From Chloroflexota bacterium (GTDB lineage Bacteria > Chloroflexota > Chloroflexia > Chloroheliales > Chloroheliaceae): 64,000 bases of DNA. The stretch covers positions 48,131 to 112,130 of the forward strand of contig JAQBPB010000058.1 in NCBI GenBank assembly GCA_028287745.1, written 5' to 3'. Below, piece by piece: positions 48,920 to 57,803 of this stretch (positions are counted from its first letter, which is position 1; the number at the start of each line of letters is the position of its first letter). A model generated the notes under the pieces. That model saw only the letters and a list, made by a program, of their open reading frames with translations, had not been told where the DNA came from and did no database searches. Position numbers and translations under genes: made by a program.

Positions 48920-49717
48920 TTAGAACAGTCGGGCCACCAGTCCGCCATCCACCAGGTAGGGCGCGCCGGTAATAAAACTGGCCGCCGGGCTAGCCAGGAA
49001 CAGAATCAGGTTGGCTACTTCTACCGCTTCCCCGATGCGGCCCAGCGCGTAAAGCTTGTTCCATTCCTCCATAGCTTTCTGGGGGTCTGGCGTCTGGCTG
49101 GCCGAGTATTCGAGCATGGGCGTGCGAATAGAGCCAGGCAATACAGCATTTACCCGAATATTGTACCTGCCAAAGTCCAGGGCCATTTCCTGGGTCAGCG
49201 AGGTCACGCCGCCCTTACTGGCGACATAGGCTGCCGAATTTGCCAGGGCCGCTACTGACTGGACCGAAGCGGTATTCACGATAGACCCGCCGCCCGCCTG
49301 CTTCATATGCGGAATGACATACTTGGAAACCAGGTAGATGCTCTTCAGGTTGACACCCAGGGTTTTGTCCCAAATCTCCTCGGCGGTGCTTTCAACCGTC
49401 CCGTAAGTCTGGATACCGGCATTATTACAGAGAATATCTATCCGGCCAAAGGCGGCGATTGCTTCAGCGGCAATCCGGCTGGCATCGGCATCTTTCGACA
49501 CATCGGCGTGGATAAAAGTAGCCGTCAGGTCGTCCAGCGGTTTATTTTCATCCAATTTTTCGATTTCGGCCACGACTGCCTGGCCGTCTTCAGCTTTCCA
49601 GTCCACCACCGCTACCCTGGCCCCTTCACGGGCGAAACCAAGCGCAATCGCCCGGCCAATCCCGGCACCGCCGCCGGTGACAATGGCTACTTTGCCTTCT
49701 AAATTAAGAAAACTCAT
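48920..49717 (-). CDS. SDR family oxidoreductase, probable sugar dehydrogenase
   Basis: 265 residues from ATG 49717; an upstream frame to 49813 adds 32 residues unlike the family. Cofactor motif TGGGAGIGRAIA, NNAG, catalytic YVASKGG and C-terminal LVDGGLVAR. Partnered 58 bases downstream of an SMP-30 lactonase gene: together they fit oxidation of an aldose to its lactone, then hydrolysis to the aldonate. Sugar identity unknown. Confidence 0.86.
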   Translation of the reverse strand: MSFLNLEGKVAIVTGGGAGIGRAIALGFAREGARVAVVDWKAEDGQAVVAEIEKLDENKPLDDLTATFIHADVSKDADASRIAAEAIAAFGRIDILCNNAGIQTYGTVESTAEEIWDKTLGVNLKSIYLVSKYVIPHMKQAGGGSIVNTASVQSVAALANSAAYVASKGGVTSLTQEMALDFGRYNIRVNAVLPGSIRTPMLEYSASQTPDPQKAMEEWNKLYALGRIGEAVEVANLILFLASPAASFITGAPYLVDGGLVARLF

Positions 49718-49775
49718 CGCTTCTTCTTTCTTATATTTACCAGATAACAATACGCTCAAAGGGACTGCCAGAAGA

Positions 49776-50654
49776 TTAACCGGCAAATTTATGAGTGGAT
49801 TGTCCTTTAACACCGGCTTTCAGGCGAAATATGTCACCGGCCTGGGGCTGCTGCCGCCGCTGGTCGTCGGTAAGGCCGACCCAGGCGGTTGTAATGAAAA
49901 GCTCGTCCAGGTCCGGCCCGCCAAAGGCGCACGAGGTCACGTGGGCCGCGTTCACATGCACTTCGCGGTCTACTTTGCCATCCGGGTCATAACGGGTGAC
50001 TTTCCAGCCTTCCCAGCGGCAACTCCAGATAAAGCCTTCGCTATCTACCGTCAGGCCGTCCGGCATGCCTTCGTCGTCAGGGGTATAGATGAACTTGCGG
50101 CGGTTTTCTATGTGGCCGGTGGCGGCGTCATAGTCGTAAGCATAAATAACTTTGCGGGGCGTATCGGCGTGATACAAGGTCTTGAGGTCAGGACTCCAGC
50201 CCAGTCCGTTCGGAATGGCCTGGTGGGTCGCCATTACATGGACCGAACCGTCCGGGTCCAGCCGGTAAAGCGAACCTTCTCTTTTATCCACCTCGTTATC
50301 GAAATACATCGAACCGGCCCAGAAACGGCCCTCTGAATCAACATTGCCATCGTTAAAGCGCATTGCCGGGTTTTTTACCGGGTCCGGGCCGGGCATGAGC
50401 CGGTTGGCCTGGAAATCCCAGAAAGCAAAGCCATTCTGGGTAGCCATTATCAAACCCCCTTTGGCCCGGAAGCGGATACACCCGACCATGAGTCCGGTGT
50501 CAAAAGTCTTCTGTTCGTTAGTTTGATAATCCCAGCGGTGAAAGGTATTACTCTCGATGTCTACCCAGTACAAAGCCTGTTCTTCATCATTCCAAACCGC
50601 GCCTTCGCCCAACCGGTTTTGGGTAGCCAGGAAGTGTTCCGCCTTTAAATTCAT
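49776..50654 (-). CDS. SMP-30/gluconolactonase family lactonase
   Basis: 292 residues, SD GGAG (8 bases). A six-bladed propeller with family metal ligands visible: E17 (LGEGAVW), N in IPNGLGWSPD and D in MPDGLTVDSEG, plus GRFWAGSM. It hydrolyses sugar lactones using a divalent metal. It is upstream of the SDR gene in the same operon, supporting a non-phosphorylated sugar oxidation route. Confidence 0.88.
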   Translation of the reverse strand: MNLKAEHFLATQNRLGEGAVWNDEEQALYWVDIESNTFHRWDYQTNEQKTFDTGLMVGCIRFRAKGGLIMATQNGFAFWDFQANRLMPGPDPVKNPAMRFNDGNVDSEGRFWAGSMYFDNEVDKREGSLYRLDPDGSVHVMATHQAIPNGLGWSPDLKTLYHADTPRKVIYAYDYDAATGHIENRRKFIYTPDDEGMPDGLTVDSEGFIWSCRWEGWKVTRYDPDGKVDREVHVNAAHVTSCAFGGPDLDELFITTAWVGLTDDQRRQQPQAGDIFRLKAGVKGQSTHKFAG

Positions 50655-50680
50655 GTGCTTTTCTCCACTTCAAGATAAAC

Positions 50681-50706
50681 AAAAAGACCAGCGCATCTTC
50701 ACTGGT
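50681..50706 (-). terminator. Terminator after the anti-sigma factor gene
   Basis: On the minus strand, ACCAGTG / CGCTGGT with a 6-base loop is followed by CTTTTTG. It lies 67 bases past the anti-sigma stop and separates it from the lactonase gene. Confidence 0.75.
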
Positions 50707-50772
50707 TTTATCCTATCACTAAAGTTTCCGCAGGAAAACAGACATAGCAGTTTGATTTATTTTAAGAAGGAA

Positions 50773-51513
50773 TTAGTTACCCAGTTTGCTGTCGCGAACC
50801 ACACCACCCACACCAGGCGTAACAACAGTATAGGGGGTTGTGTAACCGCCCAGCAACGGTGTAGCCAACCGGGGCCGGGGAGCCGCTGTCTGTGACTGAG
50901 CCAACATGCCGTTACTAACTATAGCCAGTGAGGGTAAGGGAGCCACCGGGGTGGCGGATACCAGGATTGTGCGTGGCGAATTATCTAAAACCACCGGGCT
51001 GCTGGTGGGGCGAAGGACCGGGCGGTCTATAGTTGCCACCGCCGGGACCGGGTGAAAATCAGGCCCGGAAAGCAAAGCGCCTAAACTAACTCCCAGCATA
51101 GTTATAAATGCCATAATAGCGGCCACAAACCCGCCCCGCAAAGATTTGAAACGGTGGATCGGGGCGGGGCGGCGCCGGGGAAGCGCCACGGTTTTAGGTT
51201 CAAGCGGCGGGGCCAGCAATTCGTTTAACAGCCACTGGCGCGTCTGCCCGGCAATCGCTCCGGCAAGCATATCCACTTCCGGTGTATGGGCGGCCTGGCG
51301 CAACCGGCCGGTATTCTGGCCCCATTGACTTAACATCATGTTACATTCCTGGCAATCCGCCAGGTGCCATTCGGCCAAAGCCCGCTCGCGGGCATCGGCT
51401 TCGCCATCAAGGTAACATGAAATAGCCAGTTGAGCCATTTCATTGCCGCAGCCCTTTTTTTCAGAAGTAAGGGCTGCATTGCCGTAGTGATTGTTACGCA
51501 TTCTGTTCACCAT
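50773..51513 (-). CDS. Anti-sigma factor with zinc finger (zf-HC2)
   Basis: 246 residues from ATG 51513, four bases after the sigma stop. The ZAS motif is C33 (ISCYLDGEAD), H50 and C54-x2-C57 (WHLADCQEC). One membrane helix (GGFVAAIMAFITMLGVSLGALL, about residue 130) and a Pro/Val/Thr-rich extracytoplasmic tail of about 90 residues. It binds the ECF sigma encoded just upstream, releasing it on an envelope signal. Confidence 0.87.
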   Translation of the reverse strand: MVNRMRNNHYGNAALTSEKKGCGNEMAQLAISCYLDGEADARERALAEWHLADCQECNMMLSQWGQNTGRLRQAAHTPEVDMLAGAIAGQTRQWLLNELLAPPLEPKTVALPRRRPAPIHRFKSLRGGFVAAIMAFITMLGVSLGALLSGPDFHPVPAVATIDRPVLRPTSSPVVLDNSPRTILVSATPVAPLPSLAIVSNGMLAQSQTAAPRPRLATPLLGGYTTPYTVVTPGVGGVVRDSKLGN

Positions 51514-51517
51514 TATT

Positions 51518-52186
51518 CTAGCCTGGTAAGAACCCAAGTTCCGCTTTGCTGCGAGCTTCTTCGGACTGGTAAAGCTGTTGGAAAGCTTGCCTGGCCCGGT
51601 AGAGGCGCATCTTGAAGGTTGTCAAAGGCAACTCAAGAATATCGGCCGCTTCAGCATATGAAAAACCCTGGTGGTAGTGAAGAATCAGGCAAGCCGCATG
51701 CTCTTTGGAGAGCTGGGAAAGAGCGCGGCCAACCGCGTCACCCAGTGCCACCTGGTCGGCAACACTTTCCGAACCCGCCTCCGGAAATAGCCCGTCGGCA
51801 GTTTCAGCGGCGGCTTCTTCGACCATCAACCCGCCATTTCCCTGGCGAAACCGGCCGCTGTCCAACCAGTTGAAAGCCGTAACCAGGGTGCCGCGCCGCT
51901 TATTGCGCCGCAAATAGTCCATGGCGTTATGGTGGGCGATGGTAAAGAGCCAGGCTGACAGGTTAAAGTCCGGGCCAATATCAGCGGCAGGCAGCTTCAT
52001 CAAACCGCGATAAGCTTTCAAGAAAGTCTCCTGAGACAAATCTCCGGCGGCTTCACGGTCCCCAAGTAACCGGTAAAGATACCCGGCGACCGGGCGGCCG
52101 TATTCCTCGAAGATAGCCGAAAAGGCTTCGTGGTCGCCCTGCCGGGCCCGCTCTAAAATATATGCTTCGAGTTTCTTGATTGCCAT
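51518..52186 (-). CDS. ECF-type RNA polymerase sigma factor
   Basis: 222 residues from ATG 52186; the longer frame to 52405 encodes unlikely residues. Region 2: RLLGDREAAGDLSQETFLKAYRGL and AWLFTIAHHNAMDYLRR. Region 4: QLSKEHAACLILHYHQGFSYAEAADIL and TTFKMRLYRARQAF. A 45-residue acidic linker separates them. It is coupled to its anti-sigma gene. GGAACC on the minus strand (52256-52261) might be an autoregulatory ECF -35, but no clear -10 is seen. Confidence 0.9.
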   Translation of the reverse strand: MAIKKLEAYILERARQGDHEAFSAIFEEYGRPVAGYLYRLLGDREAAGDLSQETFLKAYRGLMKLPAADIGPDFNLSAWLFTIAHHNAMDYLRRNKRRGTLVTAFNWLDSGRFRQGNGGLMVEEAAAETADGLFPEAGSESVADQVALGDAVGRALSQLSKEHAACLILHYHQGFSYAEAADILELPLTTFKMRLYRARQAFQQLYQSEEARSKAELGFLPG

Positions 52187-52195
52187 ATCAACCTG

Positions 52196-52214
52196 TAACA
52201 CCGCCAGGGTGTTA
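52196..52214 (-). promoter_or_regulatory. Palindrome in the sigma factor leader
   Basis: TAACACC (52196-52202) pairs with TGTTA... as GGTGTTA (52208-52214) with a 5-base loop, ending 10 bases before the sigma ATG. It could occlude the SD or bind a regulator. Confidence 0.45.
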
Positions 52215-52362
52215 TCTTTCCAATCCTTACAGGGTCTAAACAACAGAACGTTAGAGGTTCCTTTAAAGTTACATACATAACTCTGGGTTGTAGTATAATT
52301 TATTTCTAAAAAAGAATAAACAATGAAAAATGATAGTTTGATAAGAATGGAGTTATCCAGCG

Positions 52363-53160
52363 GTGGATTGGTTTGAAAATCTAAATGAAGCGCTTTTACT
52401 GTCATCCGACGGCCCGGAAAACCTGGTAGAAGGTGGGGTCGCCCGCGTAGACTTGCAACGGGAAAATCGCAAAGGCGTCCCGGAAATAATTTATGCCGAG
52501 CGGAAATTACCGGCCGACAGCCTGGCGATTGCCCGCCGCTTTCTGAGCGACCCGGCCGGACCGGGCCGGGCTATTCTCAGCCGGACTCAGCCGGAATTGC
52601 GCCAGATGGTGCAGGACGAGCTGTCCAGTGTGGAATTTGAGGGCAAGACGGTCCCTGTTTCAATAGAGGACCACCCGTCCAGCCGGATGTTAGTCCTGCG
52701 CCGGGAAGGCATCGAGCGGCCTAAAACGGGCGGCCGGGTCGGTATTCTAACCGCCGGGACCAGCGATATTCCTATCGCGGAAGAAGCCGGGATTGTAGCG
52801 CAAGAAATGGGCTGCGATATCTATTCGGTCTATGATGTTGGGGTAGCCGGACTGCACCGGCTCTTTAAACCGCTCCGGCAGCTTGCTAAAACTGATATAG
52901 ACATCATAATCGTTGCGGCGGGAATGGACGGGGCTTTGCCCTCGGTGGTGGCCGGACTGGTGACGGTCCCGGTAATCGGGCTGCCTACCTCGGTCGGTTA
53001 CGGCCTGGGTGGTAAAGGCGTCGCCGCCCTGATGACCATGCTCCAGACCTGCGCGCCGGGCCTGACGGTGGTCAATATAGATAACGGCGTGGGAGCAGGC
53101 GCGACCGCTGCAATGACCGCAAACCGCATGGCAAAACTGCGCACCAAAGATAAAAATTAA
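52363..53160 (+). CDS. larB: Nickel-pincer cofactor biosynthesis protein LarB
   Basis: 265 residues from GTG 52363 (GGAG 10 bases upstream). A C-terminal PurE-like domain carries GTSDIPIAEEAG, DVGVAGLHRL, AAGMDGALPSVVAGL and LPTSVGYG; the N-terminal 120 residues are family-specific (GVPEIIYAE). LarB carboxylates and cleaves nicotinic acid adenine dinucleotide in nickel-pincer cofactor synthesis. The partners larC and larE are not in this window. Divergent from the sigma gene, with TATAAT at 52294-52299 as a possible -10. Confidence 0.92.
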   Translation: MDWFENLNEALLLSSDGPENLVEGGVARVDLQRENRKGVPEIIYAERKLPADSLAIARRFLSDPAGPGRAILSRTQPELRQMVQDELSSVEFEGKTVPVSIEDHPSSRMLVLRREGIERPKTGGRVGILTAGTSDIPIAEEAGIVAQEMGCDIYSVYDVGVAGLHRLFKPLRQLAKTDIDIIIVAAGMDGALPSVVAGLVTVPVIGLPTSVGYGLGGKGVAALMTMLQTCAPGLTVVNIDNGVGAGATAAMTANRMAKLRTKDKN

Positions 53161-53193
53161 ACAGGGGATTTTACGCGAATTTCGCAGCAAAAA

Positions 53194-53228
53194 GTCAGAG
53201 GTGTCCTTGACGCCTCTGACAGCATTTT
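53194..53228 (+). terminator. Hairpin after larB
   Basis: GTCAGAGG (53194-53201) pairs with CCTCTGAC (53213-53220), extended by a G-U and GTC/GAC to a 12-bp stem with a 3-base loop, followed by AGCATTTT. A likely terminator despite the imperfect T run. Confidence 0.65.
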
Positions 53229-53316
53229 CAACTCTACAAATAACCCGGTTACTCTTGATAAACTCAGCAGTAAGCCCGCCAATGAGTTGTTTTTACAAAT
53301 CTTGAAGAAGTGTTAT

Positions 53317-53598
53317 TTAATGGCGCCGGGGAATCTGGGATAGGTCTTCCTGGGATAAATTGTTCAAAAGGTCTTCCGGATTTACGCCTACCTGCGGCTT
53401 CCTTTGACTTGAATTGCTGCTGTTACCGGAATCGGAACTATCCAGGGAACTGCCCGTAACGTCGCTACAAGCTTCTGTTGAACCGGAGTCTGAGTCACTG
53501 GAACCGGAGTCGGAATCTGAGCCTGAATCGCCATCCAGAAATTTCACCAGAAACGCCACGAACAAAAGCTGGGCCGCCAACACAAACTTCTTTGACAT
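53317..53598 (-). CDS. Small exported Ser/Asp-rich protein
   Basis: 93 residues. A signal peptide or membrane helix (MSKKFVLAAQLLFVAFLV) is followed by an acidic low-complexity region alternating Ser, Asp and Gly (DSGSDSDSGSSDSDS), one cysteine, and a polar C-terminus (EDLLNNLSQEDLSQIPRRH). AAAGGA is 13 bases before ATG. Ser-Asp runs often bind calcium or form flexible surface spacers. The gene lies just downstream of the debranching enzyme region with no shared function evident. Confidence 0.58.
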   Translation of the reverse strand: MSKKFVLAAQLLFVAFLVKFLDGDSGSDSDSGSSDSDSGSTEACSDVTGSSLDSSDSGNSSNSSQRKPQVGVNPEDLLNNLSQEDLSQIPRRH

Positions 53599-53653
53599 CC
53601 GGAGTGGTAAATCCTTTCTGCGAATAATCTACATCGTATTCTGCATCAGTCAG

Positions 53654-55774
53654 TTAGCCGCGCAGCCAGCGCCATACTTCCAGTAACTGGGAAACGCTCC
53701 ACGCCTGGGCCACACAGCCCCCCGGCGGATAGGGTGGTTCTGCTCCAAAAACCTCACTGATTTGCCCTACACAGGCCTCATTTATATGTTTAAGGAACGG
53801 GGTTAAAAGCTCTTCCAGCGCCGCCCTGGGGTCTGAGCCAGCCTGGGCAGAGTTTAAAAGAGCCAGCGCGTAGGGGCCTAACAGCCAGGGCCAGACGGTG
53901 CCCTGGTGATATGCGCTGTCGCGCGCGAACCGGTTGCCTTTATATTCGGGCTGGTAGGCCGGGTTTTGCCGGTTGAGGGTCCGCAACCCGTAAGGGGTAA
54001 GTAGATTTTCGCGGACCGCCGAAAGGGCGGCTGCCCGCAGTTCGGGCCGGACCAGTTCGGGTGCGACCGACAGGGCAATCACCTGGTTAGGCCGGAGTGA
54101 GGGGTCGGGCTGGCCGGTTTCATCTATGCAATCGTAAAAATAGCCGCCCTCCGCATACCAGTAAGTTTTCTCAAAATTAGCAGCCACGCGCTCCGCCAGG
54201 CCCTGGTAATAATCCGCCGCACCGGGTGGGCCGTAACGCCCGGCCAGACCCTGCATTACCCGGCAGGCTCGGTACCACAAAGCGCTGATTTCAACCGGCT
54301 TGCCGTGGCGCGGCGTCACCACCCAATCGTCAATTTTTACATCCATCCAGGTCAGTTGCGCGCCCGGCACCCCCGAAGCCAGCAGGCCGTCTTGCGGGTC
54401 AACCTTAATGCCAAAGCGGGTCCCTTTGACGTGCCAGCTTATAATATCGGCCAGTACCGGGTAAAGCGCCCGGCCCAGGTCATCGTCTCCCGTGGCATCC
54501 AGGTATTTCTGCACGGCATCAAAATACCAGACGGTCGCGTCTACCGTATTATAATCCGACTCTTCCAGCGGCCGGGCATTCTCGCCGGAACCGGACGGGT
54601 CAGGGTCGGGAAAGCGGTTGGGTAGCATTCCCCGGCTGACATAGCGGGCAAAACTCCTTAGAATTGTGGCGGCTTCGGCATAACGCCGGGTAACTATAGT
54701 AAGTCCGGGCAGGGCAATCATGGTATCGCGGCCCCAATCGCTGAACCAGGGATAACCGGCGATAACCGTCCGGTAAGCCGGTTGCAACCTGCCTGGATTA
54801 GCTTTATCCGGGCGGCCCACCACGAACTGGTCGGCGGTCAGGGTCAGGCGAGTTGCCAGTCCGTCCAGTTCAGCACCGTTCTGAGGCAGTCCGGCTTGTC
54901 CCAGTAAAGCTTGCTGGCGGGCCAACTCGCGCTCGAAAGCGCCCGTGTAGAGCGCCAGGACCGTTTCAGCCGGTTCAGTGCTGGCGGCAAAAGTAATAGA
55001 TTGGCCGGGAGACATGCTGGCAACCCAGGTGCCCAGGCAATACAAATCCTCCGCCGCCATCAGGCCCCGGGCCTTTTCCTGGCGGTAGTGAAAGCCCCAG
55101 TACCAGCCGCTGCCGGTTTCCCGCCACTGTACCGGGCGGTCCAGAGTAAACAACTGCCATCGCGGCGCGCCGGGCCGGGCTTCGACCGTCCAGGCCGGTT
55201 GGCCCACCTCAGCATTTTCGGTTATTTTGAAGGGCCGGTCCGGGGTGCCCCTGGTGTCTTCGTGGTAATCGCGGGAATTTGCCAGGGCTTTTACCTGTAA
55301 TTCAAGGGCCTGGTTTTCCGGGGAGGCGGCATAGGTGTAGCGAATATAAGTCGTGTTCGTGCCGTACTCCATCCAGCAGGTCTTGTGCAAAGTTCCGCCC
55401 GGCAGCCGGTACATGAAAGTCGGTACCGTACCCCGGAAATCGACCTTTTCCAGGTAAGCCAGCCCGGCCAGGCTGGACGTGCCGTCGCGCCACTCGTTTA
55501 CATCCAGCGGGTAGACCCGCCCGGATACATTGACCTGTTCATCCAGTTTGCTCAGCAGGACCGTCCGGCCAAGCGGCGGCTGTAAAGCGGCTACCAGCAG
55601 GCCGTGATAGCGGCGCGTAAGCGCCCCGCACAGGCTGGCCCCGGCGAACCCCCCGATACCGTTAGTCACAAGCCATTCACGTTCTAAAGCCTGATGGGGA
55701 TCACCAAGTACCTGGCGGTCCACCCGTGTCAAAGGTAAAAGGTCGTCTGCCTTTTCCGGCCACTCCTGGTTCAT
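53654..55774 (-). CDS. Amylo-alpha-1,6-glucosidase (glycogen debranching enzyme)
   Basis: 706 residues. The N-terminal sandwich domain has WLVTNGIGGFAGASLCGALTR-type residues and RYHGLLVAAL; the (alpha/alpha)6 catalytic half has AGYPWFSDWGRDTMIALPG, NRFPDPDPSGSGE, YNTVDATVWYFDAV and GTVWPWLLGPYAL. This is the GH133-type bacterial debranching enzyme, which hydrolyses alpha-1,6 branches in glycogen. No other glycogen genes are adjacent. The SD is a G-rich run only 3 bases from ATG. Confidence 0.9.
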   Translation of the reverse strand: MNQEWPEKADDLLPLTRVDRQVLGDPHQALEREWLVTNGIGGFAGASLCGALTRRYHGLLVAALQPPLGRTVLLSKLDEQVNVSGRVYPLDVNEWRDGTSSLAGLAYLEKVDFRGTVPTFMYRLPGGTLHKTCWMEYGTNTTYIRYTYAASPENQALELQVKALANSRDYHEDTRGTPDRPFKITENAEVGQPAWTVEARPGAPRWQLFTLDRPVQWRETGSGWYWGFHYRQEKARGLMAAEDLYCLGTWVASMSPGQSITFAASTEPAETVLALYTGAFERELARQQALLGQAGLPQNGAELDGLATRLTLTADQFVVGRPDKANPGRLQPAYRTVIAGYPWFSDWGRDTMIALPGLTIVTRRYAEAATILRSFARYVSRGMLPNRFPDPDPSGSGENARPLEESDYNTVDATVWYFDAVQKYLDATGDDDLGRALYPVLADIISWHVKGTRFGIKVDPQDGLLASGVPGAQLTWMDVKIDDWVVTPRHGKPVEISALWYRACRVMQGLAGRYGPPGAADYYQGLAERVAANFEKTYWYAEGGYFYDCIDETGQPDPSLRPNQVIALSVAPELVRPELRAAALSAVRENLLTPYGLRTLNRQNPAYQPEYKGNRFARDSAYHQGTVWPWLLGPYALALLNSAQAGSDPRAALEELLTPFLKHINEACVGQISEVFGAEPPYPPGGCVAQAWSVSQLLEVWRWLRG

Positions 55775-55973
55775 AAATCCCCCGGAATTTCTATGCGTTT
55801 CATTAAATATTTCCTACAAGCTGACTCTATGATACCAGCAAAAAAAGCGCTGGAAAAGTCTCAATATCACATTCGCATACATTCCGGTCAAGGGAAAACC
55901 AGTATCCCCGGTGAAAAAGAGTTGGAGAAAACAGCGGTAGAAACCGGGTAAGAAGCTTAAAACTACTTTGGTT

Positions 55974-56003
55974 AAAAAAAGGACTGCCAGCAAGTAGCAG
56001 TCC
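55974..56003 (-). terminator. Terminator of the dxr-rseP unit
   Basis: On the minus strand, GGACTGC / GCAGTCC with a 9-base loop is followed by seven T residues (A run at 55974-55980). The rest of the gap back to 55775 shows nothing I recognise. Confidence 0.88.
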
Positions 56004-56045
56004 CGATTAGTTTACCGGCCCTTTCAGGCCAATAATTACTTTTGA

Positions 56046-57629
56046 TTAGTTGAAGCCGCCGCCGCCGACCAGCCGGACCACGTCCTGCCAGGCGATCAGT
56101 AGCATCAAAGAAAGCAGGGCAACCATTCCGGCGAAGTGGACCAGGCTTTCTTTCTCCGGGGGCACGCGCCGCCCGCGAGTTATCATTTCGATAAAGACAA
56201 AGACCAACCGGCCGCCATCTAAAGCTGGAAGCGGTAAGATATTAACTACCCCCAGGTTGACCGAAAGCAAGGCCATCAATATGGACAGGGTCGCAAGAAG
56301 GCCGAAGAAGCCGCCGTTTTCGGTACTCTGGGTTACGACCGTGTCGGTAATCTGAGCCATACCGATAGGCCCGGCCAGGTTCGAAAGCGCGACCGATCCA
56401 TCAAACAGGCCCTTGAAAGTCCTGGGTATCAGGGTAATCGCGAAAATGGTCTGGTCCCAGGCTTCTCCGGCCGCTTCCACCGGGCTGTAGCTGACGTGGG
56501 TGAACGGGCGGACAATCGCGAAGCTGGCGTTACCAACCTTCGGGGCGCGGTTGGCCGCGGTCGGGCTCAGGCTGGTATCGGACAGCAAGATTAGCGGAGT
56601 TTCCGCCGCGTCGGCCGTCTTTTTATAGTAAAGAGTAATCTCTTTACCCTGGTTAGCCGTAATCGCCTGGGTGTACTGGGCGCTGTTGTGGACCGGCGTA
56701 TCGTTGACCCGGGTGATAATCGCGCCTACCGGCAGGTTCTGGCTGGCGGCGCTGCTGTTCTTGTAAACCAGCTCAACGCGGGCCTGTAGCGGAATGTCGT
56801 GTGTAATGGTCTGCCCGTTACGCTGAACGGTCACACTGACATTGTTCCGGTCGGTAGTGCGCAGGTAATTCAACAGTTCCAGGTTGGTAGCGAAAGTTTT
56901 GCCGTCAACCGAGACAATTTTATCTTTTTCCTGGAAAGCATTCGCGCCGGTCAGGCCCAACTGCTTGTTGAGCGAACTGACCGCCCCGATCATTATTTCA
57001 TTTCCGCCGACCGCGTTACCCAGCGATACACCCATCGCGCCTTCGCCTTCCGGCGGGGTCTTGCGAGGCATTACGCTGGCTTTAACCTGTTCGCCATTGC
57101 GGTCGAGGACCAGTTGAATGGGGTTGTTTTTATCCAGGGCGGTTTCGATACTGATATCGTTGGCGGTTTTGACCGGTTTATTATTAATAGTAACGAAAAC
57201 GTCGCCGGGCCGGATACCGGCGGCGGCGGCCGGGGAGTTAGGCGCAACGTCCACTACGGCCGGGCGGCCATTTTCCACGTCCTTGCCGCCAAAGAAAGTA
57301 ACGGCAAAATAAAGCACCAGGGCCAGGAGAATATTCATTGTCGCACCGGCTGCCAGCACGATTGCCCGCTGCCAGGGTGGTTTCGAGCCGAAAGAGTTCG
57401 GATCGTCGCTATCGCCGTTCTCACCTTCGATACGGACAAACCCGCCGATAGGCAACAGGTTAATGGACCACTCCATGCCGTCTTTGGTCTTTTTGGACCA
57501 GACTTTAGGCGGGAACCCGATGCCAAATTCGTGGACTTTCATTTTGAACAACCGGGCGGTCAGGAAGTGGCCCATTTCGTGGACAACTACCATTATTAAC
57601 AAAACCGGTATAAACCAGAGCCAATTCAT
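56046..57629 (-). CDS. rseP: Site-2 protease, RseP-type intramembrane metallopeptidase
   Basis: 527 residues; 350-450 is usual. HEMGH at residues 17-21 lies in the first helix and LPALDGGRLVF near residue 470 gives the third ligand. Between them is an enlarged extracytoplasmic region with a clear PDZ (VAPNSPAAAAGIRPGDVFVTI) and at least one more PDZ-like unit (LPVGAIITRVNDTPV), perhaps three. It cleaves membrane-bound anti-sigma factors or signal peptide remnants. SD AGAGGT, 11 bases. Downstream of dxr, as in many bacteria. Confidence 0.9.
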   Translation of the reverse strand: MNWLWFIPVLLIMVVVHEMGHFLTARLFKMKVHEFGIGFPPKVWSKKTKDGMEWSINLLPIGGFVRIEGENGDSDDPNSFGSKPPWQRAIVLAAGATMNILLALVLYFAVTFFGGKDVENGRPAVVDVAPNSPAAAAGIRPGDVFVTINNKPVKTANDISIETALDKNNPIQLVLDRNGEQVKASVMPRKTPPEGEGAMGVSLGNAVGGNEIMIGAVSSLNKQLGLTGANAFQEKDKIVSVDGKTFATNLELLNYLRTTDRNNVSVTVQRNGQTITHDIPLQARVELVYKNSSAASQNLPVGAIITRVNDTPVHNSAQYTQAITANQGKEITLYYKKTADAAETPLILLSDTSLSPTAANRAPKVGNASFAIVRPFTHVSYSPVEAAGEAWDQTIFAITLIPRTFKGLFDGSVALSNLAGPIGMAQITDTVVTQSTENGGFFGLLATLSILMALLSVNLGVVNILPLPALDGGRLVFVFIEMITRGRRVPPEKESLVHFAGMVALLSLMLLIAWQDVVRLVGGGGFN

Positions 57630-57743
57630 GATTTTAATTTACCTCTTTACTACAAAATAAGGGCAAGGATGCTGATAATTGCTATTTTCTTTTATAAAGG
57701 ATAGTAGCCTTCCGGTTAGAATGCTACTACCTATTTGTACTGC

Positions 57744-57781
57744 TCAAACCCGGCCCCGGATTTATAACAGGCCGGGTTTGA
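57744..57781. terminator. Perfect 12-bp hairpin between dxr and rseP
   Basis: TCAAACCCGGCC (57744-57755) pairs with GGCCGGGTTTGA (57770-57781). No T run follows on the minus strand, so it may attenuate or process the dxr-rseP message rather than end it. A weaker TAGTAGC / GCTACTA hairpin lies nearer rseP. Confidence 0.5.
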
Positions 57782-57803
57782 AATCGTCCAACTGCAAAGT
57801 TAT

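Noticed and set aside
56799..57599. A 266-codon plus-strand frame opposite rseP
   Set aside because: Antisense to a gene with a clear HExxH/LDG/PDZ layout; the predicted product has no recognisable motif or SD.
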